Shown: positions 10,179 to 21,540, counted from the first letter of the stretch. The stretch is DNA of 64,000 nt from Tricholomella constricta (GCA_013368375.1 JAACJP010000001.1:868001-932000), one strand, 5' to 3'. Numbers and translations are program-made. Notes: generated by a model not told the origin, from the sequence alone.

Positions 10179-13100
10179 ATGTCATCTAAATATAGAAAGA
10201 AGACTTCGAAATCGAAGTCTTCTTACCAAATCCGGGTGGCATCCGCGGCTCCGGACAACCCCCAGTTGCGAGACGAGAACCTCGCACCGGGAATTGGAGT
10301 CGCCGGGGGCGACGACAATGTAGAACCCACATGTGACGTGGCAGTGTCACACCAACTCGATGATGGAAACCATCATCGTGAGGACGAGTGCAGCAGCACT
10401 CGACCTCTGAGCGCAATGGTAGCGAGGCCCAACCGGTCTCGAAAGGAGGGATTGTCCCACCAGCCCGATGATGGAAACCATCATCGCGAGGACGAGCGCA
10501 GCAGCGCTCGACCTCTGAGTGCAATCGCGGTGCGGCCCAACCTTTATCGAAAGGATGGGTTGCAGACGGCTTCGGGTCGAATTGACCGGAGGCCCAAAGA
10601 AGAACCCGTAACGGGTAGAGCGCAGGAACACCACGGAGTGTTCCCCCCGCCCTTTGATAACATATCAAGGGGATCAGTAAAAACGCAGGACGACGCACAC
10701 GGTCGTCCAGCAATATATGGCCCCAGTGAACTCACTGACGTGCCAGAATCACGGTCGTCGAAAATGATGTCGACAGCAGCACGGCGAAATCGCCGTGCTG
10801 AAAAGAAACTAGTTAAACTAGAAGGCAGCGGCACACTGCCACCGTTATCGGCGGTGAACGACCGCGACCTGTTGGTTGAAAGCATCGTATTGAGTATACG
10901 AATGCTTAGCCAGGATGGCATTATGCTACCCCGGGATGTACTAGTTAATCTAGTGAACAACGCATTTGAGAAATGTGTCGATAGAGAGGATGGACAATCC
11001 ACCCTCCGAAAAGATCAAGAATTAGTGGTAGAATCTATTGTTCTACAACTACGTTCAGGAAGCCGAACGGGAGTAACTCCCTCGAGGGCGCAACTCAGTT
11101 TTCTCGTGAAGGAGGGACTGAGGATGTACGACGACACATCCGAACAGGCGGTGCCGTCGATAGTCCAGCAGGGACTAGAGTATCAGGACCGACGGGGATT
11201 AACCCAGCGGAAGTCGACGCCCCCATCGCATGATACGATGGAGGCAGTGAACCAAAGTCTGCGGCAGCCCCGCCAGCCGGACGAGACGAGGTCGCAGGTG
11301 CGCGTGCGACACGCAGCCTATGAACGGGCGATGAACCCACCATTGGCGGGACCAGCGGTAACTTCATACAGCTGGACCCGGGATCTGTCAGGAGAAGGGC
11401 CAATGTCGTATCGACAAGGGCCATCGTGCAATGACAAAAATGTCACACACTTCGGTGAACAGCCCAGTGGGCAGATTACCGAGGTGGCCAGGGGTAGTGG
11501 ACGCAACAGCGCTGCGACCACACGGCCACGTCCGGAGGCGAGGATCGACGGAGCGTACCCATCGGGATACGAGGTCGACGATGCTGACTCGGACGTGGAC
11601 GAGGACTCGGAAGGCGAGGAGGGAAGCCGACGCAATGATGCGCCGACTCCACCAGCAGGACTGAGAAACAGGCCTGGGGGACGGGTGACAACGACACCCC
11701 GACCAATTTATGATAGCCACCCAATGGGTGGATGAGATGTGCAGAGTAATCCGCTGCACAACCCACAGTACTACGGAGGGACTCGACTACCTAGTCAGAC
11801 ACCGGGGGTACGTTACGGGGAAGGGCAGACTCAGCCACCCATCCCCCATCGACCGGCACGGTCGTTTGGCGCTCGCGGACTGCAGCGCCAGGGAGAGTAT
11901 CTCCTGAAAGTCCATAGGCGATACCATGCGACGATCGATGAGAAATTGGAAATACCAATTGCTCTGCCGCAAGGGGCGAGGCCCCGGGGACTACGAGTCC
12001 CCATACCCGATGACTACAACGGGTCGCCAAGTATGGAATTATTCGATACTTGGCTGTACGGAATCCTACGCTGGATGGAAATCAGCCAGCTTGGGGGCCA
12101 GGACCGTGAGCGAGAACGGATCGCGTACACGGGAATGTACCTCAAAGGGGCCGCTGCCGTGTGGTTCACGGATAACGTTGACGGGATACACCGCCGACGG
12201 AGAGATTGGACGTTCAAGGACGTCATAACCAGACTATATGACCGGTTTATTCACGAAGCGTCTTTGCAAGACGCCTCTGTGGGATTCGAAGGCGCAGTAT
12301 ACAGCACTGAAGGAGGAATTAATGAATTCTTCCATCAATTGAAAAGATATGCGGAACGAATGGCAATGCCACCAGATCCGTATACGTTCAAGCGCCGGTT
12401 TATGACCGGCGTTCCAAGATATCTGCGCAAGGAAATATTGCACAGGGGATTCACGGCGGAAACGTCGAGAATGCGGGAAATACTCGAGGCCGGCTTAAAA
12501 ATTGAGCAGGCCAATAGGGTACTTCGAGGGTACGATGAATACGAGGCAGGTCCATCGTGGACAAGCGCGGGACCGTCGGAAACCACGATGGCCCCAGTAG
12601 CGGCAACGAGGGCGGCGAGGTCGGCGTCCACACCAGGTTTCGGGGCTGGGGTGGTAGGGGATCTGTCACGACCGCCCCTAACGACCACCCCTAAAACTCA
12701 CATCCACTACGTTTTCCCACGCATGACCACTGTATATATATGGCACCACTTCTCTGTTGGACTCTTTACCTCGATATTACCATTTGTTACGACTAGTTCC
12801 CGTTCCCGTTTCTTATTCTCTCTTACTCTCTCGGTTTACTCAGCTCCGCAATTGTATCACTTGTGCTCATTCGTTCGAACAAGCTCCGGTGAACATCCTC
12901 GTCAACGCTCACGACCTCCGATTACCCGATCGGAGCCCGTCTTCCTTGACGATGTCAGGCCTGTCCGCTTCGGTGGTCTCGGAATAACTCCGCAACCAGC
13001 GTGCTACGCAAGGTCCTAACAGGATCATCCGCAAATGCGGGGGACCCATGGGAGGTCAGTGGCAACGAGCCAGACGATTCTACGGACAGTTCGGCTTCAG

Positions 13101-13202
13101 GGCGAGCGTCGGGATCGGAGTGGCGAGGACGAGTCCATGGACAGCTCGGCTTCAGGGCGAGCGTCGGGATCAGAGGCCGGTGAGGCGGAAAGCACGGCGT
13201 GA
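10179..13202 (+). pseudogene. Gag-like protein of the gag-only element, split by an in-frame TGA and a nested LTR
   Basis: An ATG at 10179 opens a 518-codon frame ending in TGA at 11733-11735. The same frame then continues without interruption to 12663, where the solo LTR enters. If the LTR and one duplication copy are skipped, the frame continues at 13027 to TGA at 13200-13202. The N-terminal half is disordered and repetitive. The second half contains a retrotransposon gag domain (LFDTWLYGILRWMEISQLGG, WTFKDVITRLYDRF, FFHQLKRYAERMAMP). No CCHC knuckle is seen. The stop may be a CGA-to-TGA change. A perfect 7-bp hairpin (11717-11731) lies just before it. The coding DNA is full of short inverted repeats (see findings). 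Confidence 0.75.
12664..13021 (+). repeat. Solo LTR, family A, nested in the gag-only element
   Basis: This 358-bp segment starts TGTCACGACCG and ends TCCTAACA. It is flanked on both sides by GGATC (12659-12663 and 13022-13026), a perfect 5-bp target duplication. A TATATATA box near 12734 is followed by a pyrimidine-rich leader. The same LTR occurs inverted at 1-175. Internal sequence was lost by LTR-LTR recombination. It is younger than its host element and disrupts the gag frame. Confidence 0.93.
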
Positions 13203-13373
13203 GCGGCGCTAGGGGCGGGACAACGATACCGCCCACGAAAAAAAAACCCATAGATATATAAAATTATATGTCTATACACTATAAGATAACAGGTAGAGGA
13301 TTTTGAGAAGTCCGCTGCCCAAACAACGGGATTAGGATAGATCGAGCCCGGGGCTCAATCTAGAGGGGGAGAA

Positions 13374-13565
13374 TGTAACGGGCATTACCGAATATGGTAG
13401 CGTGTGTTGTTTGTCTTTGTTTATTTTAGAAGGCGCTGGCCTGTATATAGCCAGCGCCGCTATATTAGATGAGACAGACTTAACACATACCAATATCTAC
13501 ACACAGTCCAATCAGTGGTCGTGTTTAGTTCGGTGTGATTCTATAAGTCTACCCCAACCCTTACA
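13374..13565 (+). repeat. 3' LTR of the gag-only element
   Basis: This is the second 192-bp copy, directly preceded by the polypurine tract and followed by the ATACA duplication. Confidence 0.92.
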
Positions 13566-13570
13566 ATACA

Positions 13571-14593
13571 CCTTCACCGAACACTCTAACGGCCTGGAAT
13601 GACTTATGATAATCGCCCTCCAACACTTCGGACACCTCAAGAGGCCAGGAAAGATTGCTACCGAGCCTGTGGCAGCTGCATCGAGCACTACTTAAATGCC
13701 TCGAAAACCTGCAATGAAGGATGGTGTCAACGGAACAACCCCACGTATGCGCAGGTCACATCCTGGATCTGATTTGAGAATATGCATGTGAAGTCACCTA
13801 TCGCAGCAATGATGATGCTGTTCTGGCGCCGACCTTCATACCAAACCACCACTTTACAAACATCGGTATGAGTTCTTCCATGACACCACAGAGCCGTACT
13901 GCCCTCGATTGACCGCCATGAGTGAGGCCTAGAGGTGCCATAGTTGCCTCGACACGCGACCATAAATTGTCGGGCTGAGATAGTGAGGAACCTCAGGAAA
14001 CGTGACCATTATCTAGCTCACATGATACTCCGAGAAGACCGAATCGACCCGTCCGCCAAAACCTCTGCCAAGAAGAGCAGACTAGTTCAAAGGGCTTCCC
14101 GAATTTTTTTTTTGTCACCCGAAATTGGGACTTGTTCCAAAGTGGTGGTGATTTAGTGATCTGCATAGCTTGCCGGCAGTAAAATTTGAGTTCATCATCA
14201 TCATCACCAACCTTGAGGTACATACTTACATACCTCACCTCGCGGCAACACTAGATGGTGTCTAAGCTAACAGCACCGTAGACCCTTGCAAGGCACTCCA
14301 ACTATTTCCGACATTTGACCGGGTCCTCGAATAGTTGGGCAATTCGATTGGCTGATCCCAGAAATTGTATCTCTTCCCGTTATACGCAAGGACTCGACAT
14401 AATGGTTTTATTGCAAATATACTGCACGAGCAATGGGTGCTTTCCTCCTGATACTGAGTAGTGATAACAAAATACAAAGTAAATAATAAACATAACATGA
14501 TATAAAGGAAACAATGGAGAGCGAGAGATAATAAATGACGATGGACGAGTGCTGATAGTGAACGTAGACGTCGAAGGATCCAGATGGCAAGGT
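13571..14593. other. Host intergenic region downstream of RNR2
   Basis: No gene or repeat is recognised. A short minus-strand frame at 13727-13963 has no motif I know. A run of T at 14104-14113 is noted only as low complexity. Confidence 0.4.
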
Positions 14594-16114
14594 TTAAAAA
14601 TCTTCGTCAAGTACGCTGTTCAGTTATAGATAAGCTTCAAGCCCGATCAAAGGAGGGAGGAGACCACGTACAACGTAGACGACGACGTCGCTGCCTCAGA
14701 TGTCCCCGAATGGTTGATGCCAGCTTTGGAATAATCTGATACCCGTTTCTCAAAGAAGTTGGTCTTGCCTTGCAGCGAGATCATGTCCATGAAGTCGAAC
14801 GGGTTTGTCTTGTTGTACATCTTCTCATTGCCGAGTGCGACGAGGAGACGATCAGCAACGAACTCGATGTATTGGCACATCAAATCCGCATTCATGCCAA
14901 TAAGTTTCACAGGCAGGGCATCTGATAGACAATCAGGAAACAACCAACGTCGAATAAGGTCCGTGATCATACCTGTGAGAAAAGCCTGCTCAATGACGAC
15001 GGCTTGAGCGATGATAGCTTTGATGGTGTCGGGATGAGGACGACGCTTAAGATGGCTAAAGAGGAGGCACGCAAAGTCGGTATGCATCCCCTCGTCGCGG
15101 CTGATAAGCTCATTAGAGAAGGTCAGGCCGGGCATCAAACCACGTTTCTTCATCCAGAAGATGGACGCGAAGGATCCCGAGAAAAAGATACCCTCGACCG
15201 CGGCGAAGGCAACCAAACGTTCTGCGAAGGTAGAGTCCTTGTCGGTGATCCATTTCAAGGCCCAATCTGCCTTCTGCTTGATGCAAGGAATGGTTTCGAT
15301 GGCGTCAAACAGATATTCGCGTTCGGCGTTATCCTTGATATAAGTGTCGATTAGGAGGGAGTACGTCTCTGAGTGGATGTTCTCCATCATTATCTGAAAG
15401 CCGTAGAAGCAGCGAGCCTCTGCAACCTGCACCTCGTTAGAAAAGCGTTCAAGGAGATTCTCGTTGACGATTCCGTCCGAAGCGGCAAAGAAAGCAAGGA
15501 CATGAGAGATAAAATGACGTTCGTTGTCGTTCATGCGGTTGTTCCAGTCATGAAGATCTTTGGAGAGATCCATCTCTTCCGCTGTCCAGAACGACGCCTC
15601 CGCCTTTTTGTACATCTGCCAGATCTACGGCACGCGTTAATAAGGTTCAGGATTACACACATGCAGGGAGATACCAACTTCGGGGTACTGAATAGGAAAC
15701 AAGACGAAACGGCGTCTAGACTCCTTGAGGAGGGGCTCCTCACCTGTGGCATGGTTAGACCAGCATCGTCGAGAGAACGTTGGGCGCGTACTCTCGGGTA
15801 AATCAAGGTCACCAACGAACTTCTTTCTCAATTCCTCCATCTGACCTTCAGACCTGAGTGCCGCCTCGTCATCACCCACGAGCGATTTCGGAGACTCGGA
15901 TAGTCGTGCGTCGTCGATGATGTCCTTGGTGGTCGGCCTCATTGAAGACTTGGCAGGAGTGCTCAGGGTGAAGGCAGCTAAGGACTCAGCAGCCTGATAA
16001 TTGATGAAAATAAATAAGCCGGTCGTGACGCGACGCGACGCGACGAAGGCACAGTACCCTTTTACTGGGCGTGGGCTCAGGTGTGGAGACACGGAATGTA
16101 AGAGTGGGGGCCAT
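14594..16114 (-). CDS. RNR2: Ribonucleoside-diphosphate reductase small subunit (R2)
   Basis: This enzyme subunit holds the di-iron/tyrosyl radical used to make deoxyribonucleotides. Six exons on the minus strand (16114-16058, 15993-15792, 15743-15679, 15624-14973, 14921-14675, 14615-14594) join in frame to a 414-aa protein, the usual length. The metal ligands are visible: Asp in AEEMDLSKD, Glu/His with the radical Tyr in ENIHSETYS, Glu in VEGIFF, Glu/His in RDEGMH. Several introns stay open when unspliced, so a naive frame runs to 14647 and ends wrongly. The 22-nt last exon supplies the family's acidic C-terminal tail (VLDEDF), which binds the large subunit. The 5' splice site of the last intron (14674) and of the third (GTTGGT, 15678) are the least certain. 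The start is the first ATG (MAPTLTF). Confidence 0.95.
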
Positions 16115-16418
16115 TGACGTCGAGGATATAAATTTACAGAGAGAGAGGCGTTGGGATGGAGGTGAGGGAAGGAGAGGATTATCAACGGAACCCTGGTTTT
16201 TGTAACAAACACACGTATGGTCGTGTTTGGTGATATCAACCATCATTAATGACTTCAAGGTCGAGACGTAATACTCGGAAGATCACACCCGATGGAGCCG
16301 AATTGAGCCTGCCAGCTGCGACTTAAGGCTTAGCTTCCGCCTTCACACACAAGAAAGCCAACCTTCACATGCACCACAACCGACACGGCCAAGAGTTCTG
16401 ACATTTAGTTTCAAAGAC
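16115..16418. promoter_or_regulatory. Shared divergent promoter region of RNR2 and IMP2
   Basis: Only 304 bp separate the two start codons, which point away from each other. The region must contain both 5' UTRs and promoters. I see no unmistakable TATA box or MCB-type (ACGCGT) site in it. Confidence 0.6.
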
Positions 16419-17237
16419 ATGTTACGCCGGGCATGGGCTTTGTTTCGGACGCTGCCTGCGTTTCGCCAAGTACCGTCGTTGCTCTACTGGTCACCAACAG
16501 TGTTGTTTGCCACGACCGCCCTTTATGTTCCTATACACATTACAGGACGCAGCATGCAGGCGCGCTCTTATTAAGCTCCTGTTCAAATCTTTTAACAGGT
16601 CCTGATCAGCCTTCTCTCAATCCTGATTCGTCGCCTTGGAGAGACATCGGCATTTTCGACCGCGCCTCCGTCCGTGTATCGCGCGATTATCAGAAGGGCG
16701 ACGTTGTGGCTTTACGGTGTGCATTTATCGCCTCTTCATGCCAGCTTGTTGACTGATCTACCATCATATATAGCTCTCCGGGTGATGTGAACCACATGCT
16801 TGTCAAGAGGATCGCCGGGATGGAGGGGGATGTTGTGAGGACCCTTCCTCCCTACCCGGATCTCATAGTTCATGTTCCGCGAGGTCATGTATGGGTAGAA
16901 GGTTCCTTCATCTCAGTATATCAATCATGGAATTGCGTCTCACAATTGTTTATAGGTGACGAACCCTTCTACAGCGACGACAGCAACTTGTTTGGACCTG
17001 TATGTCATCTTTCCTCACTTCTTAGGTCTTATGCTCAACTTTTCCATATAGGTTCCGGCTGCGCTGATCGATTCCAAACTGATAGCTATCGTCTGGCCCC
17101 TCCCGCGTGTCGGCCGTGTTTCCAGACCCGAAACTCCTCGCGAAAGCGAGGCACAGTATCGCCACGCCATGGCAACATTTGAGAGGGACAGAAGCAGATC
17201 AGCCAAAGTCACTTTTGATGGTGTCGCGAAATACTGA
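16419..17237 (+). CDS. IMP2: Mitochondrial inner membrane protease subunit 2 (S26 peptidase)
   Basis: IMP2 cleaves sorting signals of proteins of the mitochondrial intermembrane space and is a type I signal peptidase homologue. Five exons (16419-16559, 16610-16716, 16774-16901, 16956-16999, 17052-17237) join in frame to 201 aa. An N-terminal hydrophobic segment is followed by the catalytic serine box GRSMQPSLNPD (Ser45) and the lysine box MLVKRIAGMEGD (Lys94), then the S26 segments HVWVEGDEP and SDDSNLFGPVP. The first intron would have to use a GC donor (CAG|GCGCGC) to give the conserved MQPSLNP join; all other introns are GT-AG. It lies head-to-head with RNR2. Family membership is certain; the first splice junction is less so. 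Confidence 0.92.
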
Positions 17238-19091
17238 AATCACATACAAATTAGGGCCCGCTCAGCAACCGGGCCAGTACACAACCCAGAGTTAGATTGG
17301 GGTAGCGGTAGGATTGTTTGATACAGGATGACCGGGAATCAAAGCTCTGGTCGCCTTGGGTCCGTTTATGAGATGATCCTGGTCTAGTTGGATTGTGATG
17401 AACCCCAACCCAAACCTGGCGCACCCTCCAGGTCCGGCTGAACCGGGGGTGAACCTGGGCCAAGTTACTTCTCACGCCAGCGCAACCAAACAAGAGGTCA
17501 TCACGTGTTGCAATTCAGTGTGTTGAACTTTGCATTTCTGAAAAATGATTTCTTCGTCTTTCTCCCCAACCGTCAAAGTCGTTGGCCCACCCTGGGTCAT
17601 GTCTGTAGCTGCCCGCCTTGCTTCCCTTCACTGCCCGACCAGCTCTCTCTTGCCTCAATAACCTCACCATCAAGTGGCTTTGGTCTGGCACTTGCAGAGG
17701 ATTTAGGGCGACACTATCAACTTGCTACCAGAGTTCGACCACCTGCGCTTGGCTCCCTGGGCTGGTCTTACTCAACATCTACTTACTGCTCTATTCTTGC
17801 CACTTTCCTCTTTCCTGACATGCTTACCTTGCTCCTCAGCGGGCAGATAGGAGACAAAAGGTGTGTATCAGCTGTATTGTGCGCCCCTTTTCTTTTCATA
17901 TACAGGATGAGTCGACATGGGTAAAAAAGTCAGTATATACTATGATTCACATTCTTTTTGCTCACAGTCTTCTCGTTACAGGTGGCGCGATGACCATTTC
18001 ATAAGGTAAAAAATGATTGATGTTGAAAACAAAGACATGCTAAATCATTTCTCAGGTCTCTGCTCTCTTCCCTTCCTTGCACAAACCTCTTAGGTGGTCA
18101 CCCATGTTTGGTCCCTTTGTAAGTCACAGCTGCCTCTTCGAGGACTCCGTCTCATTCATATTCCACAGATTCCTTGCTGACACATTTTCCGCTGCATTTA
18201 TTCATGGTGAGTCACAGCTTCTTCTCGAGGAGCTCATTCTCACTTGAACTTGATAGCTATGGTGCTTTCTCTCTATCAAACATCTTCGCAGTTTGACAAA
18301 TCTCGTCGTTAATCAATCCAGAAGGTGACACTTTCAACTTATTTTAGGTCCTCTGTAGTTTTTACTGTAGCTTCTCCTGTATGTGTATACCAATATATTC
18401 TATCTTTTCCATCATGCAAGTGCACCAGACAGCAGAGAAAGTGAATGCCAAATGAATAGTACCAGGGCATAGCGACCATTTCAGGTGGCTGACCTTGATC
18501 ACGTGCTAAACCTGGGTTGGACTGGGTTCAGGCGCCGGATGGTCTCCACACCATCAATCCTGGGTTGATCCTGCTTGTGGCAAGCTTGTGTTGGCCATGG
18601 TCCGGACTGCGATCACCTCAGGCAACATCAAACCCAGGATCACCGCAATCTATTCCCCGGCTGTGTAGTTGGTTAAATTTGGTTAAGGATCTTAATGGAC
18701 ATACGCAACCCCTGCGAAAATTGTGTGACCAAAAAAGTGGACCTTCCTGATTTGGAATTTGGTCCGGTGACGGCTTAATCTCTCTTGATCTTACATCTAA
18801 ATAGCAGTCGACAGTCATTGTAGGACAGTTCTGCCACAATTATGCATGAGAAGTACCAGGATATGTATGTGTAAGTAGTTGCCCTCTGAATAGCATTTCC
18901 CTTCTGAGCAACCAAGCGAGACTTTTGTCATGGGCATATGCAAAAGGTGCTTTCAGAGCAGTAAAGGGGGTGTTACCACGGTGTAAGGTGTGTATTTGCT
19001 GTAGATTACCCATAGACTGTGCCCGCTGGTAGAGAGACCGTTTCCCCATAGGTATAGCCCCAGAAAATAGGTTTTTGAGGGCGGTCGGCGC
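17238..19091. other. No confident gene; degenerate repeats
   Basis: About 1.85 kb between IMP2 and element C. Phrases such as AACCCAACCCAAACCTGG (near 17400) and CCTGGGTTGGACTGGGTTC (near 18513) are inverted relatives, suggesting a decayed small transposon around 17.25-18.65 kb. The repeated phrase GTCACAGCT occurs near 18120 and 18210. Short open frames have no recognisable motif. Confidence 0.4.
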
Positions 19092-20127
19092 TGATAGAGC
19101 TAGAAGGCCTGTAGGTGCTGTACACAACAACAAAACAACTAACAACTATGGGGGGCGAGAAGTGTTAAAAGTTCCCAAACACGCGAGTGTGCAGGGTTTG
19201 AAAGTGGTGGTTCGGCGAAAGTAAAGACGATCCGACTTGTAATTAGTCGAACCGACGGCGGCGCAATAGAATACGATCGTTCACAGGTGGAACGGGTCGG
19301 CAACACGACTTTCGTGTTGGTTGTGCGACAACGAGACGAACGAGACGAATACGGAGAACTCACGGGTTCGGGCGACGGTTATGAGACGATGGAGACGGCG
19401 GTTACGAGGTTTACGACGGTGGCGACGGTTTATACGATGAGAACGATGCGGAGACGACAGAGACGACGGTTTTGAGCTATTAACTCTGAGAGTGAGGGAA
19501 AATACGGGCTGTAATTCACTGGGGCAAGTAGGTAATACATGGGTATGTTTTTATACAATACGACCGACTTGCCTCGCGCGAGCCGGCGAGGCAGGTGTTT
19601 TACTGGTTTATTTGGGGGAAGCGCCGCCAAGCTTGGTACCGCGCGACGCTTTTTAGAGAGTGTGGCGCTCTTTGGCTCGGCAAAGGGGCTTTTGATCGGC
19701 TCGAGGCGTCGGGTCGGATGTATGATCGGTGATGGCTTTGCGATCGGTAGTGGCTCTTGGGTGCGGAGCTCCGTGGTACGGCCGGATCCTTCCTGCGGCT
19801 AGCTAGGCAACGGTGTTTCCTAGGATTATTTCAAATCGGGTTTGGTTGTTGCCGGGTTGAGACCTTGGCATACAAACGTGCGCGGTCGTTGACAGGTTAT
19901 ACGGCGTTCCGTGCTCCGCGCGCCCAGAGAGGAGAACTGGCGTTCCAAGTTACTTTGTCTCTTGGTCGGTGCGTCGGTCGTTTGGTCGTATTGTCGGTCG
20001 GTCGGTCGTATTGTCGGTCGGTCGGTTTAGCGCTTTGGTCGCATTTGGGACCGTGTTCGTCGTGGCGCAACGGTTGATATCCGTAGAATGGGTTGGTTCA
20101 GTGTACAGCGTTGGACGGTGCTCATCA
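19092..20127 (-). repeat. 3' LTR of element C
   Basis: This 1036-bp copy matches 37084-38119 throughout; I see substitutions only at four sites. The polypurine tract abuts its inner end. Small open frames inside it are shared by all LTR copies and are not genes. Confidence 0.94.
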
Positions 20128-20143
20128 TCTCCTCCTTACTTGA
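20128..20143 (-). promoter_or_regulatory. Polypurine tract of element C
   Basis: On the minus strand the bases TCAAGTAAGGAGGAGA directly precede the LTR's TG. The identical 18-mer including TG occurs at the 3' LTR of element E (44314-44331) and inside pol at 32115-32132. Confidence 0.85.
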
Positions 20144-20247
20144 AATACCGACTGTCCTCAGTCGGTCCCGCGCGTTGGTCAGGGGGCGTTCTCCTTGGAA
20201 AAAGGGGCGGACATAGGAGCGAGTGGCGGTGCCGACGCGTTGGCGAC

Positions 20248-20257
20248 ATATATATAT
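20248..20257 (+). promoter_or_regulatory. TATA-like box of antisense cargo gene 1
   Basis: An alternating TATATATAT run lies about 35-40 bp before the ATG at 20288 and on the same strand as the cargo gene. A short 5' leader would follow. This is suggestive only. Confidence 0.4.
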
Positions 20258-20287
20258 CCTGGTTCTTGGTTTGTTTTACCCATCGTT

Positions 20288-21540
20288 ATGTCGGGACCTC
20301 CTGTCGATCTCCGTCGTATTCTCCGCAATTTGGGACGAGACTGGGAGGAATGGCAATCGCTGTCGGACGACTCGCCTCGTTACGAGCGTACTCGCGTGCT
20401 GCAATATTTGTTAAACGGCGTCGAAGTGCTTAGGTCACCAGCAGCTGAACCCTGGCGCTGGGCGTGGCGCGACGAAGAATATGCTTTGCTCGACGTATGG
20501 TCTTCGGTCGCGTCTGACCCTGAATGGTCCAGACGGTTCGCGGGGCTACAGCCGAGTGTAAGTTCGCTTCTTCGTTGGCTTGATCGTTCCCGAGGATTAA
20601 CGCGCTAGCTGGTAGTCTGACTACCCTCACCGACGGGCGGTCATTCGGGAGCCTCGCGCCGCCTCTGCTGGAGAACAGGCAGGGCCTGTCGTTCGGGATC
20701 GCATGTGTGCTTCCTCGGTTGGGGACGGGGACGAAGAAGAGTCTGTAGTCGAGATCTCCGGGGAGTCGGTATTGGCGGCGCAGCGGAGGCGACACGATTT
20801 GTGGCTGGAGCGTCTTGAGGAGTTTAAAGAGGAGTACCCGGAGCATTACACTCGTAGCGAAGCGGTAAGTCATCGGTTCTCGTGCAATCTTGTTCTTCCT
20901 CTCATTTGTTGGCTAGTGCGACCGTTGTGCGGGCTACGCTTTGGACTGTGTTCAGCGCAACGGGATTGACGCTTGTGCGGTTTGCGAGATTCAGTCGAAG
21001 CAATGTGAGACGAGTGAGGTGGGGTCGTTTCCGCCGGCTCCGCACCAGTTTGTGCCATGCTTAGTAGAGGGGCGCTCTTGCGACGCGTGCGCGCCACCTC
21101 CGTTGTTCGTCGAGGTCCGTTCGCCCGACCTGGCGAGAACTGCTCAGCGCCTTGTCGTGACTCGTTCTGCGGGTTCGGTGGACCGAGGCGTGGGTCTCCT
21201 CTATCAAGGTCCGGTGTTTCGCCCTGAGGACTTCCTCCGTATTTCGCGGTTCGGTCTTGCGGATATAGATCGGGCGCTATCGGCGCGCACCGTTTTCTTG
21301 CGTACTTTGGTCCAGGAAATTCAAGTCCTTGAATCGCGCCAAGAGATTATGTGTTCGTCGGCCCGTCAGCTTTACGAGCAGGTCGTGTCTACGTCGTCGG
21401 CCCTTGACTTGCTTCAGGCCCGGCGCGTCGAGTTAGTTGGTGCGTCTGTAATGGGTGCTCCGAGCGGTGGGGGTAGCGGTAGTGGAAGCGTTGTCGGTGG
21501 TGGCGTATGCGACGATGGTGGCGAGGGTTCGTCGTTTTGA
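20288..21540 (+). CDS. Antisense cargo gene 1 of element C: Zn2Cys6-cluster protein (380 aa)
   Basis: Three exons (20288-20557, 20616-20864, 20917-21540) on the strand opposite to the retrotransposon join in frame, all introns phase 0 with GT-AG ends. The first exon (270 nt) encodes a helical domain rich in Trp. The second is an acidic/basic linker with QRRRHDLWLERLEEFKEEYP. The third begins exactly at a cysteine cluster, C-x2-C-x6-C-x8-C-x2-C-x6-C (CDRC...CAVC...C), the spacing of a fungal Zn2Cys6 DNA-binding domain. The C-terminal half contains FGLADIDRALSARTVFLRTL and a predicted helix. It is a diverged paralogue of cargo gene 2. A nuclear DNA-binding regulator is the natural inference, but no target is known. 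Confidence 0.8.

Larger units (their letters stand above)
9932..13565 (+). mobile_element. Complete gag-only LTR retrotransposon (TR-GAG type)
   Basis: Two direct 192-bp LTRs (9932-10123 and 13374-13565) start TGTAACGGG, end CCCTTACA and differ at about four positions. The element is flanked by a perfect 5-bp duplication, ATACA (9927-9931 and 13566-13570). The purine run AGAGGGGGAGAA sits directly before the 3' LTR as polypurine tract. The interior encodes only a gag-like protein, with no protease, RT or integrase, so it must move with enzymes from another element. The first bases after the 5' LTR are not an obvious tRNA primer site. A 358-bp solo LTR is nested at 12664-13021. Confidence 0.92.

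Noticed and set aside
14100..14115. T run as a terminator
   Set aside because: A homopolymer alone is not evidence of termination in a fungal nuclear genome, and it lies about 480 bp beyond the RNR2 stop codon.
17505..17924. Possible small gene downstream of IMP2
   Set aside because: The frames are short, have no recognisable domain and no consistent intron pattern could be built.
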